A stretch of DNA of 35,884 nucleotides from CAYRXM01 sp964428175 (GTDB lineage Bacteria; Chloroflexota; Anaerolineae; JAFGEY01): positions 1 through 35,884 of the forward strand of contig CAYRXM010000039.1 of assembly GCA_964428175.1 (NCBI GenBank), written 5' to 3'. The notes under the pieces were generated by a model, which ran no database searches, had not been told where the DNA came from, and worked only from the letters and a program-made list of their open reading frames with translations. The stretch's first letter is position 1; the number at the start of each line of letters is the position of its first letter. Below, one piece after another: positions 16,957 to 24,836 of the stretch. Both the position numbers and the translations under genes were made by a program.

Positions 16957-19900
16957 TTAATAACGCGTCGTTTGTCTGCTCCACAACAGGAAATGCCTAT
17001 ATATCTCCCCATCCGTCGGCTCCCGTGCCGGCACCATCAGCGGCTCGGCCAGCACCGGCTGCACGTCGCGCCGGTCGGTCGAGTAGCCCAGCTTGACCAC
17101 ACTACGCGCTACTTCCATCCGTGACAGATACCGCTTGTAGTGCTCGTCCACGAATCCCTTCTCGCTCAAGGCCAGGTGGGCCATCATCAGGTCGCGGTCC
17201 TTGGGGTTCTTGAGCTGCGTCACAAAGGCATTGTTGCACGAGTCCACGATCCCCGGCGGCAGGTCGGCAGGTGACTGGGTCATCAAATGTAACCAAATCC
17301 GGTACTTGCGCCCGTCGCGCCACATATCCTGGAACTGCCCAGCAGTGCTTGCACTGCCGTCGTCATCACCCGATGCACCGTTCACCCCGCCCAACACCTT
17401 GTTCGCTTCCTCGAAGAAAATCTGCATCCAGTTGGTAAAGCCACCCTGGTTCAGTTCCTCCCTCCGTCGCCGCACGGCATCAGTGTATAAGTGCCAGGCC
17501 ATCATTGACAACAGAGCCACCTTGGAGTACTCGTCCAGTTCGGCGCCGCCCTCGAACACGGTCATCCCCCAGGGCAGGCTGACGTCTTCGATCGTCATCA
17601 CGTCATCGCCCCGGCCATACATTAGGGCCATCTCGCCCCTTGAGAACGGCTCCAATCGCAGCAACACCCCTTCCAGCGAGGTGCGGTCGGTGGTGGCGCG
17701 GGCATCCATCTTGCGGTACATCTCGTCCAGCCGGCCGTGCCAGGCCGGGATGTCCACCCGGCGGCTGCGGTAGACGGCCAGCGCCTGCCGCTCGACGGCG
17801 GTCAGCGCGCCCAGATGTGTCCCTACCAATCCTCGGATGGGCAGGTTCAACTCCTGCAATCGCCTGACAATCGCTTCCTCCTCGTAGGAATTGCGCACGG
17901 TGTTCCAGCGCTCGTCGCCAAGGGTCTGCCGGTCGGCGGTCAGCGCGCCGTGTTCCAGGTAGAGGTCGATCAGGGCGCGGCGCATAAAGCCCAACTGCCG
18001 CGGCCCCATCCCCCCGGCGTTGGCCCACAGGTCGCAGATGGCGCGAAGCTGCTGCTCGGGGTCGATGCGCTTGCCGAACTGGAGCGGGTTCCAGCGCAGA
18101 GGGCGCATCGCGCCCGGCTGGAGCTGGTAGATCTCGACGTGGCCGTCCAGCCCCGGCGCGGTCAGCATCTTGCGCCAGCCCTGGCCAAAATCGAGGACGA
18201 CGGTGCGGTACTGCCAGCGCGCCGTCGTCTCCAGGGCCAGCCGCTCGGCGGCGACACTCTTGCCATATCCGGTGTTGCCGGCGAACACGGTGTGGAACAT
18301 CCGTTCCGGGCTGAGCCTGACTTGCGCGGCGGTCAGGTCGCCGGTCTCGGTGGAGACCAGGTGGCCCAACACCACGTCGCCGTCCATGTCGGGCAGAAAG
18401 GCAAAGGGCGGGATCGACTCCTGGGTGGTCAGGGCGATGCCTTCCTCAAAGATGCCCGGCGCGGCGTAAGCCGACAGCTGCAGCATCGAGAGCAGGCTGG
18501 CGTGGCGGTAGCCGCTCATCACGCCGGGCACGGTCTCCTCGGCGGCGCAGGGAGTGAAACAGGCCGCGTGCAGGCGCAGGTGGCCTTCCTCGTCGGGCGA
18601 GAGTTCCCGCGTCAGCACCGGCGTCACGACCTCGTCAATGCCGTGAAAGGCCTGCGGCACCAGCGCCTGCGCGGCGCGCTTGCCGCTCTGGGTGCGAGTG
18701 AGGACGTAGACGTCGGTGAGATAGCCGCCTTCCTTGCTCATCTGATCCAGCAAGACTTCCTGCTGGCGCAGCAATTCAGTCAGGCGGATGGCCACATCGT
18801 CCTCCCATTGGAAAGTCTTGGACAGCGACACACTGGGCACGCCGCCGACCGAAAACGAGGCCATCTCCGACAGAGCGTAGGTGCGCGCCTGGGCCACGCT
18901 GGCCGAACTGGACGTGCCGCGCGAGCTGCTCTCGGTGTGCGAGACGCCATCGGCGACGCTCCTGGAATCCGACACGCTGCCGCCGCGGCTTTCGCCCCAC
19001 CCCTCGCCCCAACTGCGGGTGTGACTCTCCGAGTGCGACTCGCCGGTCGAGGTGGTCACCGTGCGGGTCACGCCCTGCGACTGGCCTTCCGTCTCGGAGA
19101 GGGTCTGGCCGCGCGAGCCGCCGACGCTGGAAGCATGTCCTTCGCTGACCGAGACGCCGTGATTGCCTCCCTGGCTCTCGCTGTGCGCCTGCGAGGTGGC
19201 GTTGGCCACCGTCTCCGAGTGCATCGAACTGCTGCCGTTCACTTCGGCCACCGACATCCCCTGGCTCTGGCTGGCGGTCATCGAGGCATTGACGGATGCG
19301 TTGGCGCCCACGCCGAGGCCGAACGGCTGGGCGGAGACGCTGCCGCCGACGCTTGTGCCCAGTGTGGCCGCCTGACCGACCATCTGCGAATGGCCGACCG
19401 ACGCGCTGTGCGACGAACCGTGCCCGTCGGTGACGGCGTGGCTCTGGCTGCTGCCTACCGTATCGGCCGTGCCCCACGACTGCCCATCCGACACGGCCCG
19501 GCCTTGCGAGTCCGACTCGCTCCACGTCCGCCCGTCCGAGGTGGCCACGCCCTGGGCCTGCGACGTGCCCCGGCTCTCGGCGACCGAGACGCCGGTGGTG
19601 GTGGACGTGCTGTGGCCGGTCGAGTGCGCTTCGCCTACATTGCGCGAGTGGCTCTCGCCCCAGTTCGTCCCTTCGGTGTGCGTCGTGCCTTCGGTGTGGG
19701 AAGTCCCGTCGGCGACGCCGGTCGACTCGGACTCGCCTTCGCTGCTGCCTTCGCTGTAGCTGCGCCCGCCGCTGCGCCCGCTCCCCGCGCCCAGGGCAAT
19801 GGGCAGGGCAAAGCCGAAGGAGATCGCCCGGGTGCCGTGCTGTTTCGACGCATAGACGCTGGCCTCGCGGGCGATGCCTTCCAGCATCACGGCCAGGTCG

Positions 19901-20610
19901 TCGCGCTCGACGCGCGAGGCCAGGGTGACCATCACGTACTCCTCGCGCACCCGCGCCATCCCGCGCATGAGCATCTCGTTCTGCTGGGCGGTGATCTCGC
20001 CGGAAGGGATCTGCGGCTGCCCGGTCATCAGCGGCCCCTTGCGGCCCATCCCGCGCGCCTGCTCCCTGGGGTCGGGCTGGCCGACAACGGAAAGGGCGTA
20101 GGGCATCGTTTGCAGGGCGTCGAGCAGCCACTGCGCCTGGCGGGTGTTCAGCGGCGCGAGGCGGCTCTGCGGATAGTTGGCCATCGCCGCCAGCAGCGCG
20201 GAGAGGCCGAGTTGGGCCTGGCCGAGCGCGTCGTAGAGGCTCTTTTCCGACACGCCGATCACGCCGTAGACCTGGACGATGCCCAGGGCAGGTTCGTCGA
20301 AAATGCCGGCGTGCAGGTGGATGAAATCGACGCGGGCATTGTACAGGCCGCGCAAGATGGTGACCATCTTGCCCAGCACGGTGGGATCGTCGCGTACTTC
20401 GACCGGGATGTGGGTCAGCGCGCGCAGCTGGATCGCCTTGAAGGTGTGGTAGGTTTGCCCGGCTTCGCGCTCCTCGAGCTCGAACCACAGGTAGTCGAGG
20501 TGTTCGCCGTCGAACTCGGCACCCGAGTTGAGTACGTGCAGGTCGTCGGCGTTCTTGCTCTCCACCCGCACCTGTTGGCCGGGACGCAGTGAGTTGAAGA
20601 TGGGAAGCAT
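16957..20610 (-). CDS. VirB4/HerA-like ATPase with a 300-residue Ser/Gly-rich insertion
   Basis: A 1217-residue protein. The N-terminal region (1-270) is followed by a low-complexity stretch (about 275-575), then the ATPase region (about 590-1217). Walker A is GNTGYGKSVAAERL (about 778-791). Walker B is WMQIFFEEANK (about 1061-1071). A sensor-like LMTQSPADLP follows, all typical of VirB4/TraC/HerA motors that drive DNA or protein through a membrane channel. I see no membrane segment. The start ATG at 20610 has GGGAGAAGG just upstream. A long open frame on the opposite strand across this gene is treated as a shadow. Neighbours upstream are small membrane proteins, secreted proteins, SSB and a Replic_Relax-like protein, so a transfer role is likely. 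Which substrate it moves is unknown. Confidence 0.85.
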   Translation of the reverse strand: MLPIFNSLRPGQQVRVESKNADDLHVLNSGAEFDGEHLDYLWFELEEREAGQTYHTFKAIQLRALTHIPVEVRDDPTVLGKMVTILRGLYNARVDFIHLHAGIFDEPALGIVQVYGVIGVSEKSLYDALGQAQLGLSALLAAMANYPQSRLAPLNTRQAQWLLDALQTMPYALSVVGQPDPREQARGMGRKGPLMTGQPQIPSGEITAQQNEMLMRGMARVREEYVMVTLASRVERDDLAVMLEGIAREASVYASKQHGTRAISFGFALPIALGAGSGRSGGRSYSEGSSEGESESTGVADGTSHTEGTTHTEGTNWGESHSRNVGEAHSTGHSTSTTTGVSVAESRGTSQAQGVATSDGRTWSESDSQGRAVSDGQSWGTADTVGSSQSHAVTDGHGSSHSASVGHSQMVGQAATLGTSVGGSVSAQPFGLGVGANASVNASMTASQSQGMSVAEVNGSSSMHSETVANATSQAHSESQGGNHGVSVSEGHASSVGGSRGQTLSETEGQSQGVTRTVTTSTGESHSESHTRSWGEGWGESRGGSVSDSRSVADGVSHTESSSRGTSSSASVAQARTYALSEMASFSVGGVPSVSLSKTFQWEDDVAIRLTELLRQQEVLLDQMSKEGGYLTDVYVLTRTQSGKRAAQALVPQAFHGIDEVVTPVLTRELSPDEEGHLRLHAACFTPCAAEETVPGVMSGYRHASLLSMLQLSAYAAPGIFEEGIALTTQESIPPFAFLPDMDGDVVLGHLVSTETGDLTAAQVRLSPERMFHTVFAGNTGYGKSVAAERLALETTARWQYRTVVLDFGQGWRKMLTAPGLDGHVEIYQLQPGAMRPLRWNPLQFGKRIDPEQQLRAICDLWANAGGMGPRQLGFMRRALIDLYLEHGALTADRQTLGDERWNTVRNSYEEEAIVRRLQELNLPIRGLVGTHLGALTAVERQALAVYRSRRVDIPAWHGRLDEMYRKMDARATTDRTSLEGVLLRLEPFSRGEMALMYGRGDDVMTIEDVSLPWGMTVFEGGAELDEYSKVALLSMMAWHLYTDAVRRRREELNQGGFTNWMQIFFEEANKVLGGVNGASGDDDGSASTAGQFQDMWRDGRKYRIWLHLMTQSPADLPPGIVDSCNNAFVTQLKNPKDRDLMMAHLALSEKGFVDEHYKRYLSRMEVARSVVKLGYSTDRRDVQPVLAEPLMVPAREPTDGEIYRHFLLWSRQTTRY
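18885..19790 (-). repeat. Degenerate Ser/Gly/His/Thr repeat region inside the VirB4-like gene
   Basis: About 300 residues are built from irregular 8-15-residue units such as SHTEGTT, SHSESHTRSWGE, SESQGGNHGVSVSEGH and SVSDSRSVADGVSH. Residues alternate with Ser, and Gly, His, Trp or Glu is placed at intervals. There are no long exact nucleotide repeats, so the units have diverged. The region separates the N-terminal part from the motor. Confidence 0.8.
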
Positions 20611-20634
20611 ATCCTTCTCCCGAGATCGGTGATA

Positions 20635-20680
20635 TCCTGTCCGACGAGACCCATCTCACGATGCGTTACACCGGACAGGA
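20635..20680. repeat. Inverted repeat upstream of the VirB4-like gene
   Basis: TCCTGTCCG (20635-20643) and CGGACAGGA (20672-20680) are perfect nine-base inverted arms separated by 28 bases. They lie between the 83-residue gene and the VirB4-like gene. They could be an operator or part of a leader; there is no T-run. Confidence 0.45.
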
Positions 20681-20712
20681 CACCACGTAGTGTAGTGCCC
20701 TATCAAAAGGGG

Positions 20713-20964
20713 TCAGCCTGCCGTTTCCGGCGGGGGATAGTCGGCGACCGCCGGGGCGTGCGTCGTATGGTTCGACGCGGCCACCGCCTGTTCCAGCACG
20801 CGCTGCCGCGCCCAGCGATCGCGCCAGTTGCGACGTCGACGTTGTGCCAGTTGCCGCGCGGCAACAACGGCCAGAACGGGAAAGGCCAGGACGATCAGCC
20901 CGACAAAAAGACCGGAAAAAACCAGCAGAGAACTGACCACCGACTGCATCATCTGGAAAGACAT
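20713..20964 (-). CDS. Small single-pass membrane protein in the transfer module
   Basis: 83 residues: a hydrophobic segment (about 5-35, SSLLVFSGLFVGLIVLAFPV) followed by an Arg-rich cytosolic helix (RQLAQRRRRNWRDRWARQR) and a short tail. Topology and position directly upstream of the VirB4-like gene recall VirB3-like or accessory T4SS proteins, but no motif proves it. The ATG at 20964 has GGAGGAGG 6-13 bases upstream. The longer frame to 21081 runs through a strong hairpin and is rejected. Confidence 0.65.
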   Translation of the reverse strand: MSFQMMQSVVSSLLVFSGLFVGLIVLAFPVLAVVAARQLAQRRRRNWRDRWARQRVLEQAVAASNHTTHAPAVADYPPPETAG

Positions 20965-20993
20965 CGAAATACCTCCTCCGAAAGCGCTATTTT

Positions 20994-21111
20994 CGTGAAA
21001 CGCCACACCATTCCAGGGAAGAAAGCGTCGTTTCCGCCCTCGAAGGGGATGGCGTTTCACGTATGTTAGCGCAGCTAACACCTGACGCCGAAATGCTTCT
21101 TACGCCGAAAT
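20994..21111 (-). promoter_or_regulatory. Structured intergenic region: 12-bp stem, palindrome, direct repeats
   Basis: CGTGAAACGCCA and TGGCGTTTCACG (about 20996-21007 and 21049-21060) form a 12-bp stem enclosing smaller complementarity. GTTAGC-GCA-GCTAAC (21065-21079) is a perfect palindrome. ACGCCGAAAT occurs twice, 17 bases apart (about 21085 and 21102). All lie upstream of the 83-residue gene, in the order repeats, palindrome, stem, ribosome site. This could be an operator plus attenuator, or a transfer origin. Function is not shown by sequence. Confidence 0.5.
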
Positions 21112-21141
21112 ATCCAACGTCTTTCCAGAAAGCAGACCAAC

Positions 21142-21837
21142 TCAGTGCTCGCCTCGCGTGCGGATGTCGCGGATCACCTCCGACGCCGAGCGGAACGGCG
21201 AGACCATCGCCATCGGATTGACCGTGAAGCGCTGCACCAGCAGGGAAAGGTAGCCCAGCGGGGCCAGCAGCCACAGAAACCAGGAGGCAATCGTGGTGAA
21301 CATCCCCCGGTTCTGCTCCATCATGGCCTGCACGTCGCCGGCGGAGCCGACGATGCGTGCCCAGTCCTCCGGCGACAGGCTGTTGATCTGCCACAGGTAG
21401 AGCCGAAAGCCGATGGCGGCCAGGGCATAGACCAGGATGGCCGACTTGCAGCGCCAGAGAATGCCTTCGCGCTCCTGGGGCATGATCAGCAAGCCGACGG
21501 CCATCGCTGCCCACATCACCGCGCCGATGACGGGAATCGGCGGTTCGGTAGCCAGGGCGGCAACGAACCACAGCAGCGCCGTCGCCGTCGTTATCCACTG
21601 GGCCGTGCGCGATCCCTGACCGGCAGCCGATCCTTCGCGCCCATATCGCCGTGGCGCAAAGGCCGCCTTGCGCTGCGCCTGCGGGTCAAAGTAGAGCAGG
21701 ATCAACAGCACGACTCCCAGCGTGAGCAGCTTGTCCACATTCCACCACACCTGGTAGAGCGCGAACAAGCCGCCGTTGAGGGCATAGATGCCGGTGTGTG
21801 TAACCCAGGTCAGGATGGTTGGCCAGATTGCGTTCAC
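21142..21837 (-). CDS. Polytopic membrane protein of the transfer module
   Basis: 231 residues with about five membrane segments (near 15-50, 80-100, 103-120, 130-150, 185-205) and a polar C-terminal tail. I recognise no family motif. Its place between the VirB4-like ATPase and secreted proteins suggests a channel component of the VirB6/TrbL type by position only. GTG start at 21837 with GGAGCAAG upstream. Confidence 0.6.
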   Translation of the reverse strand: MNAIWPTILTWVTHTGIYALNGGLFALYQVWWNVDKLLTLGVVLLILLYFDPQAQRKAAFAPRRYGREGSAAGQGSRTAQWITTATALLWFVAALATEPPIPVIGAVMWAAMAVGLLIMPQEREGILWRCKSAILVYALAAIGFRLYLWQINSLSPEDWARIVGSAGDVQAMMEQNRGMFTTIASWFLWLLAPLGYLSLLVQRFTVNPMAMVSPFRSASEVIRDIRTRGEH

Positions 21838-21857
21838 GATTCTTGCTCCAAGCTATC

Positions 21858-21903
21858 AGCGGTCAGCAACGGGCTCCAGGCTGAAAGCTGACTGCTGACC
21901 GCT
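21858..21903. repeat. Perfect 11-bp inverted repeat between two transfer-module genes
   Basis: AGCGGTCAGCA (21858-21868) pairs with TGCTGACCGCT (21893-21903). Related CTGAC/GCTGA words recur in the 78-base gap. No T-run, so this is more a repeat element or RNA processing hairpin than a terminator. Confidence 0.5.
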
Positions 21904-21915
21904 AACTGCCGACTG

Positions 21916-23469
21916 CTATTTAATCAACGCCGTCTCGATCAGCACGACGTCGAACGGCTCGCCTTTCCACCCAAACGACACGGCGGCCGTGTAGGGTGTG
22001 CCCTTGGTGCGACCGGAGACCTGCAGATCGTAATAGCCGGGGTCTTCCAGTTGGATGCGCCCGACGGTGGCTTCCAGGGTGTACACCTGGTCGCCGCCGG
22101 TGCTCTCGTAGCGCGCCCAGCCGCCCAGCGGGATCAACTCCCACTCGGGATGGCGCACTTTTGCTCCAGGGTATTTGCGCGCCAACTCGTTGTTGATCCA
22201 GTCCCGCGACTCGGCGGTGAGTACGGCCTTGACTTGCAGCGTGCCCAGGTCGACCGGATCGGGATAAGTCTCCTTGTATTCCTTGCAGCCCCACTTGTCG
22301 GTCGTCTCCCGATTCCAGCCGGTCCAGCCGTTGTCGCACGGCGACTTGTCGTCCTGGCACGTCTTCCAGCCGGTGTTTGGATCGGTGTGACAGCACCGCG
22401 TCTCGGACGACACGACCTCCCACTTTTCATAGGTATAGATCACCGCCGGTGAGACGATGCGCACGTGGACATCCACGCCGCGCTTGCTCGGGTCTTGCCC
22501 GACCACCACCGGGTTGGGCGGAGCGATCTTTTCGATCAGGATCGTGCCCACGCCGGAGCGGCTGAGCGACGATTCTTTGCAGCCCCCCTGCGGCGTTGCC
22601 GTCGGCGTAGGCGTGTGTGGCGGCACCGGCGTCGGTGTGGGCGGTGGCGTGCTGGTCGGCGGTACCGGCGTGCCCGGTGGCGTTGGTTCGGGTGGCGGGG
22701 GTAGATCGCCGGTCGGCACCGGCGGCGGTGTCCAGTTGGTGGTGGGGATGGGACCAGGAGTGGAGTTGGCACCAATCCGTTCATTGGGAAGAATCGTTGG
22801 ATCATTGCAGTAGATCAGCACCATCGAACGGAAGCTGATGCCGGTCCCATTGCTCCAATCGTCTTTGAACAGCTTGACGTTCAGGTTGATCCAGAACGAG
22901 GCATCGGCGGCCATGGACTGGAATACTTTGGCCACGTCCGGCACACCCCAGTCGTCGGCTATGGCCTTGCCGGTGATGGCAATCGCCTTGTCCATCGGGA
23001 CGTTCAGGTCTGCGAACAGGCCGCCCACGTTCTCATAGCGGCCCATCAGCGCGGCAACCAGCTCAAACCCGTTGAGCTGCGCATCGATCGGCCCCTGGCT
23101 GAAACTGGGTGCCCAGCCGGTAAAGGCCATGTACATGGCTGTGAAAAAGTTGGGTATCAGGTAATGGCGGCCATTGGCATCGGTGTAGCGGTCGAACGAG
23201 GTGGCCAGACCGATCTTGGTTCCTCCAATATCAATACAGGCCAGGCACTCGGTATACGAATCGCCGGCGCGCTCCAACTGGGTCAAATCAAAGTTGCCAT
23301 TGGCATCACGCGCCGGCGGAGAGCAAGAGCCGCCGCCTTGAGCCAGGACAGCGATGCGGCTCATTGGCTCTTTGCTCGACGCGCCTACAGGATAGGCGGA
23401 GAAGAGAGATAGAGTACAAAGCACCAAAGCCATTATGATCGAGGTCAGTCTATGTAGTTTTCGTTTCAT
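21916..23469 (-). CDS. Secreted protein with Pro/Thr-rich linker, unknown function
   Basis: 517 residues. A signal peptide (about 1-30, MKRKLHRLTSIIMALVLCTL) is followed by an N-terminal domain (about 45-235) and a Pro/Thr linker of TPTP/PPP type (about 240-300). A Cys-containing C-terminal domain (about 300-517) has CCHTDPNTGWKTC and a beta-rich end (YTLEATVGRIQLEDPGYYDLQVSG). I recognise neither domain. The linker pattern suits a cell-surface protein, so an adhesin or a surface part of the transfer apparatus is possible. The start ATG at 23469 has GGAGGTG upstream. The preceding gene's stop lies 12 bases before this start. Confidence 0.6.
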   Translation of the reverse strand: MKRKLHRLTSIIMALVLCTLSLFSAYPVGASSKEPMSRIAVLAQGGGSCSPPARDANGNFDLTQLERAGDSYTECLACIDIGGTKIGLATSFDRYTDANGRHYLIPNFFTAMYMAFTGWAPSFSQGPIDAQLNGFELVAALMGRYENVGGLFADLNVPMDKAIAITGKAIADDWGVPDVAKVFQSMAADASFWINLNVKLFKDDWSNGTGISFRSMVLIYCNDPTILPNERIGANSTPGPIPTTNWTPPPVPTGDLPPPPEPTPPGTPVPPTSTPPPTPTPVPPHTPTPTATPQGGCKESSLSRSGVGTILIEKIAPPNPVVVGQDPSKRGVDVHVRIVSPAVIYTYEKWEVVSSETRCCHTDPNTGWKTCQDDKSPCDNGWTGWNRETTDKWGCKEYKETYPDPVDLGTLQVKAVLTAESRDWINNELARKYPGAKVRHPEWELIPLGGWARYESTGGDQVYTLEATVGRIQLEDPGYYDLQVSGRTKGTPYTAAVSFGWKGEPFDVVLIETALIK

Positions 23470-23481
23470 TGACACCTCCAT

Positions 23482-23976
23482 CTAATGCGATGGCAGCTCG
23501 ACGGCCAGGCCATCGAGCAGCCATTGATTGTCCGGCCCCTGAATCATAAGGACGCGGATATCGGATTCCGCCGTTTCGGCCCGACCATTCTTGTCCAGGG
23601 AAGTGATGGTCAGGCGGATTGGCACGATCTGACCCTCGCCGCCGATGCCGCTGTACGGTTCTGGATCGCCGCTTCGTTCTGCCTTGACGCTCTGGATGGT
23701 CGCGCCTTGCGCCTTGATCGCATCTTTGATCGTGGTCAGGTGCATTGTCCAGAACGCTTGCCCAGTTTCAGTGCAGGGCGGAAGCTGTGCAGCGATGTCG
23801 CGTTTAAAATCAATGCTGAACAGCTTGCTTACGCTTTCCGTTGCGGCCTTGCCGGCTCTCCTGGCGCCTGTGTCAGCGAGGGTGTCAACGGCCAGGACGC
23901 CCAGGAGCAGGACGATCAGCAGCCCGGCGAGCTTCAGGTGTTTCTTGTTCAAGTTGAGTTCTTTGATTGCTGGCAT
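23482..23976 (-). CDS. Single-pass membrane protein, unknown function
   Basis: 164 residues: N-terminal membrane segment (about 14-32), then an extracytoplasmic domain of about 125 residues with alternating strands (IVPIRLTITSLDKNGRAETAESDIRVLMI) and ending DGLAVEL. The layout (short cytosolic tail, one helix, alpha/beta domain) resembles VirB8/TcpC-like channel parts, but that rests on topology only. The ATG has GGAGGAG upstream. A terminator-like hairpin lies about 25 bases before the start. Confidence 0.55.
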   Translation of the reverse strand: MPAIKELNLNKKHLKLAGLLIVLLLGVLAVDTLADTGARRAGKAATESVSKLFSIDFKRDIAAQLPPCTETGQAFWTMHLTTIKDAIKAQGATIQSVKAERSGDPEPYSGIGGEGQIVPIRLTITSLDKNGRAETAESDIRVLMIQGPDNQWLLDGLAVELPSH

Positions 23977-24000
23977 TTACTCCTCCTAAAATGGAAAATA

Positions 24001-24046
24001 CAAAAAAAGATCAGTCCGGGGCGCGTTCCCCAACGTACTGATCTTT
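24001..24046 (-). terminator. Rho-independent-type terminator after the LysM-CAP gene
   Basis: AAAGATCAGT (24006-24015) and ACTGATCTTT (24037-24046) pair, with an inner GGGG/CCCC stem. On the minus strand the stem is followed by a T-run (24008-24002). It lies downstream of the CAP gene stop. Confidence 0.75.
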
Positions 24047-24072
24047 CCGAAAGAAAACGTATTTGGTTGTGA

Positions 24073-24089
24073 GCCGGCCTTGGGCCGGC
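24073..24089. repeat. Short GC hairpin next to the CAP stop codon
   Basis: GCCGGCC-TTG-GGCCGGC, seven perfect pairs, five bases past the CAP gene. It probably stabilises the 3' end of the mRNA. Confidence 0.5.
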
Positions 24090-24093
24090 AAGA

Positions 24094-24789
24094 CTACTCC
24101 GCGAAAAGCTGCGTGATGATGATATTGTCGTTTCCGACAGCAACTCCGACGCCAGTCTTGTGCGCACCTGCATCCAAGATATTCTTCCGATGGTCTTCGC
24201 TCGCGATCCAGTAACTCACAGACCGCTGAGGCAAGCCTGAAGGTATGTCCCATCTTGACGAAAAGCGAGCGATATTCTCTCCTGCCGCGCCTGAAAGATC
24301 CTCGCCTGTCGTCGGATCATAGTGGCTGAAATACCCTCTGGCTATCATATCTTCGGATCGCTCGCGGGCGAACTGCATCAAGCCTGGATCAGCCTCCAAC
24401 GGAGCCAGCCCGGCCTTGACTCGCTCTTCGTTGACCAGGCGAACGACCTCCAACTCGAACGCATCCCGTTCCATTGCCGCCGTCGGCTGAACTTCCGCCT
24501 CCGGCGTCTTGACGATGACCTTAACCGGGACCGTCACCGCCCTACCCGGCACCTGGAGCGTCCAGCCAACCTCGATCGCGCCAGGATCGGTCGCCAGCGA
24601 TGGGTAGGTCTCTTTGTTCAATTCGACCAGCCGTTCCACCGTCGTGTCGTGCGCCTGGGCGATCTGGGCCAGCGTGTCGCCCGGTCGGACGGTGTAAGTC
24701 TGCGCGCCCGAAGCCACGACGCAGCCCATCAACAGCAAGCCCAAGACGAGCACCGCTGCGAGCCTGTTCCTTGTTGTCATTTCCTTCAT
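24094..24789 (-). CDS. LysM + CAP (SCP/PR1-like) lipoprotein
   Basis: 231 residues: signal with lipobox-like LLMGC (about 19-23), a LysM domain (about 31-80, TYTVRPGDTLAQIAQAHDTTVERLVELN) that binds peptidoglycan or related glycans, a linker, and a CAP domain (about 108-231). CAP motifs present are LVNEERVKAGLAPL, FSHYDP, GENIA, YWIASEDHRKNIL and GVGVAVG. It would sit on the outer membrane face or cell wall. The CAP fold's role here is unknown. Start ATG at 24789 with GGAGGTGACC upstream; a second Met four codons in is possible. It has its own promoter and terminator. Confidence 0.82.
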   Translation of the reverse strand: MKEMTTRNRLAAVLVLGLLLMGCVVASGAQTYTVRPGDTLAQIAQAHDTTVERLVELNKETYPSLATDPGAIEVGWTLQVPGRAVTVPVKVIVKTPEAEVQPTAAMERDAFELEVVRLVNEERVKAGLAPLEADPGLMQFARERSEDMIARGYFSHYDPTTGEDLSGAAGENIARFSSRWDIPSGLPQRSVSYWIASEDHRKNILDAGAHKTGVGVAVGNDNIIITQLFAE

Positions 24790-24806
24790 CGGTCACCTCC
24801 GGGCCT

Positions 24807-24835
24807 ATCATACTGCCAGTCTGACATTATATCAA
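24807..24835 (-). promoter_or_regulatory. Sigma-70-like promoter of the LysM-CAP gene
   Basis: On the minus strand, TTGATA (24835-24830) and TATGAT (24812-24807) are spaced by exactly 17 bases. Transcription would begin close to the ribosome site GGAGGTGACC at 24800-24791, giving a very short leader. Confidence 0.6.
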
Positions 24836-24836
24836 G

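Noticed and set aside
17737..20592. A 951-codon open frame on the plus strand opposite the VirB4-like gene
   Set aside because: It mirrors the codon bias of the real minus-strand gene, has no domain, and its composition (Gly/Arg/His/Ala-rich) is that of a reverse-strand shadow in GC-rich DNA.
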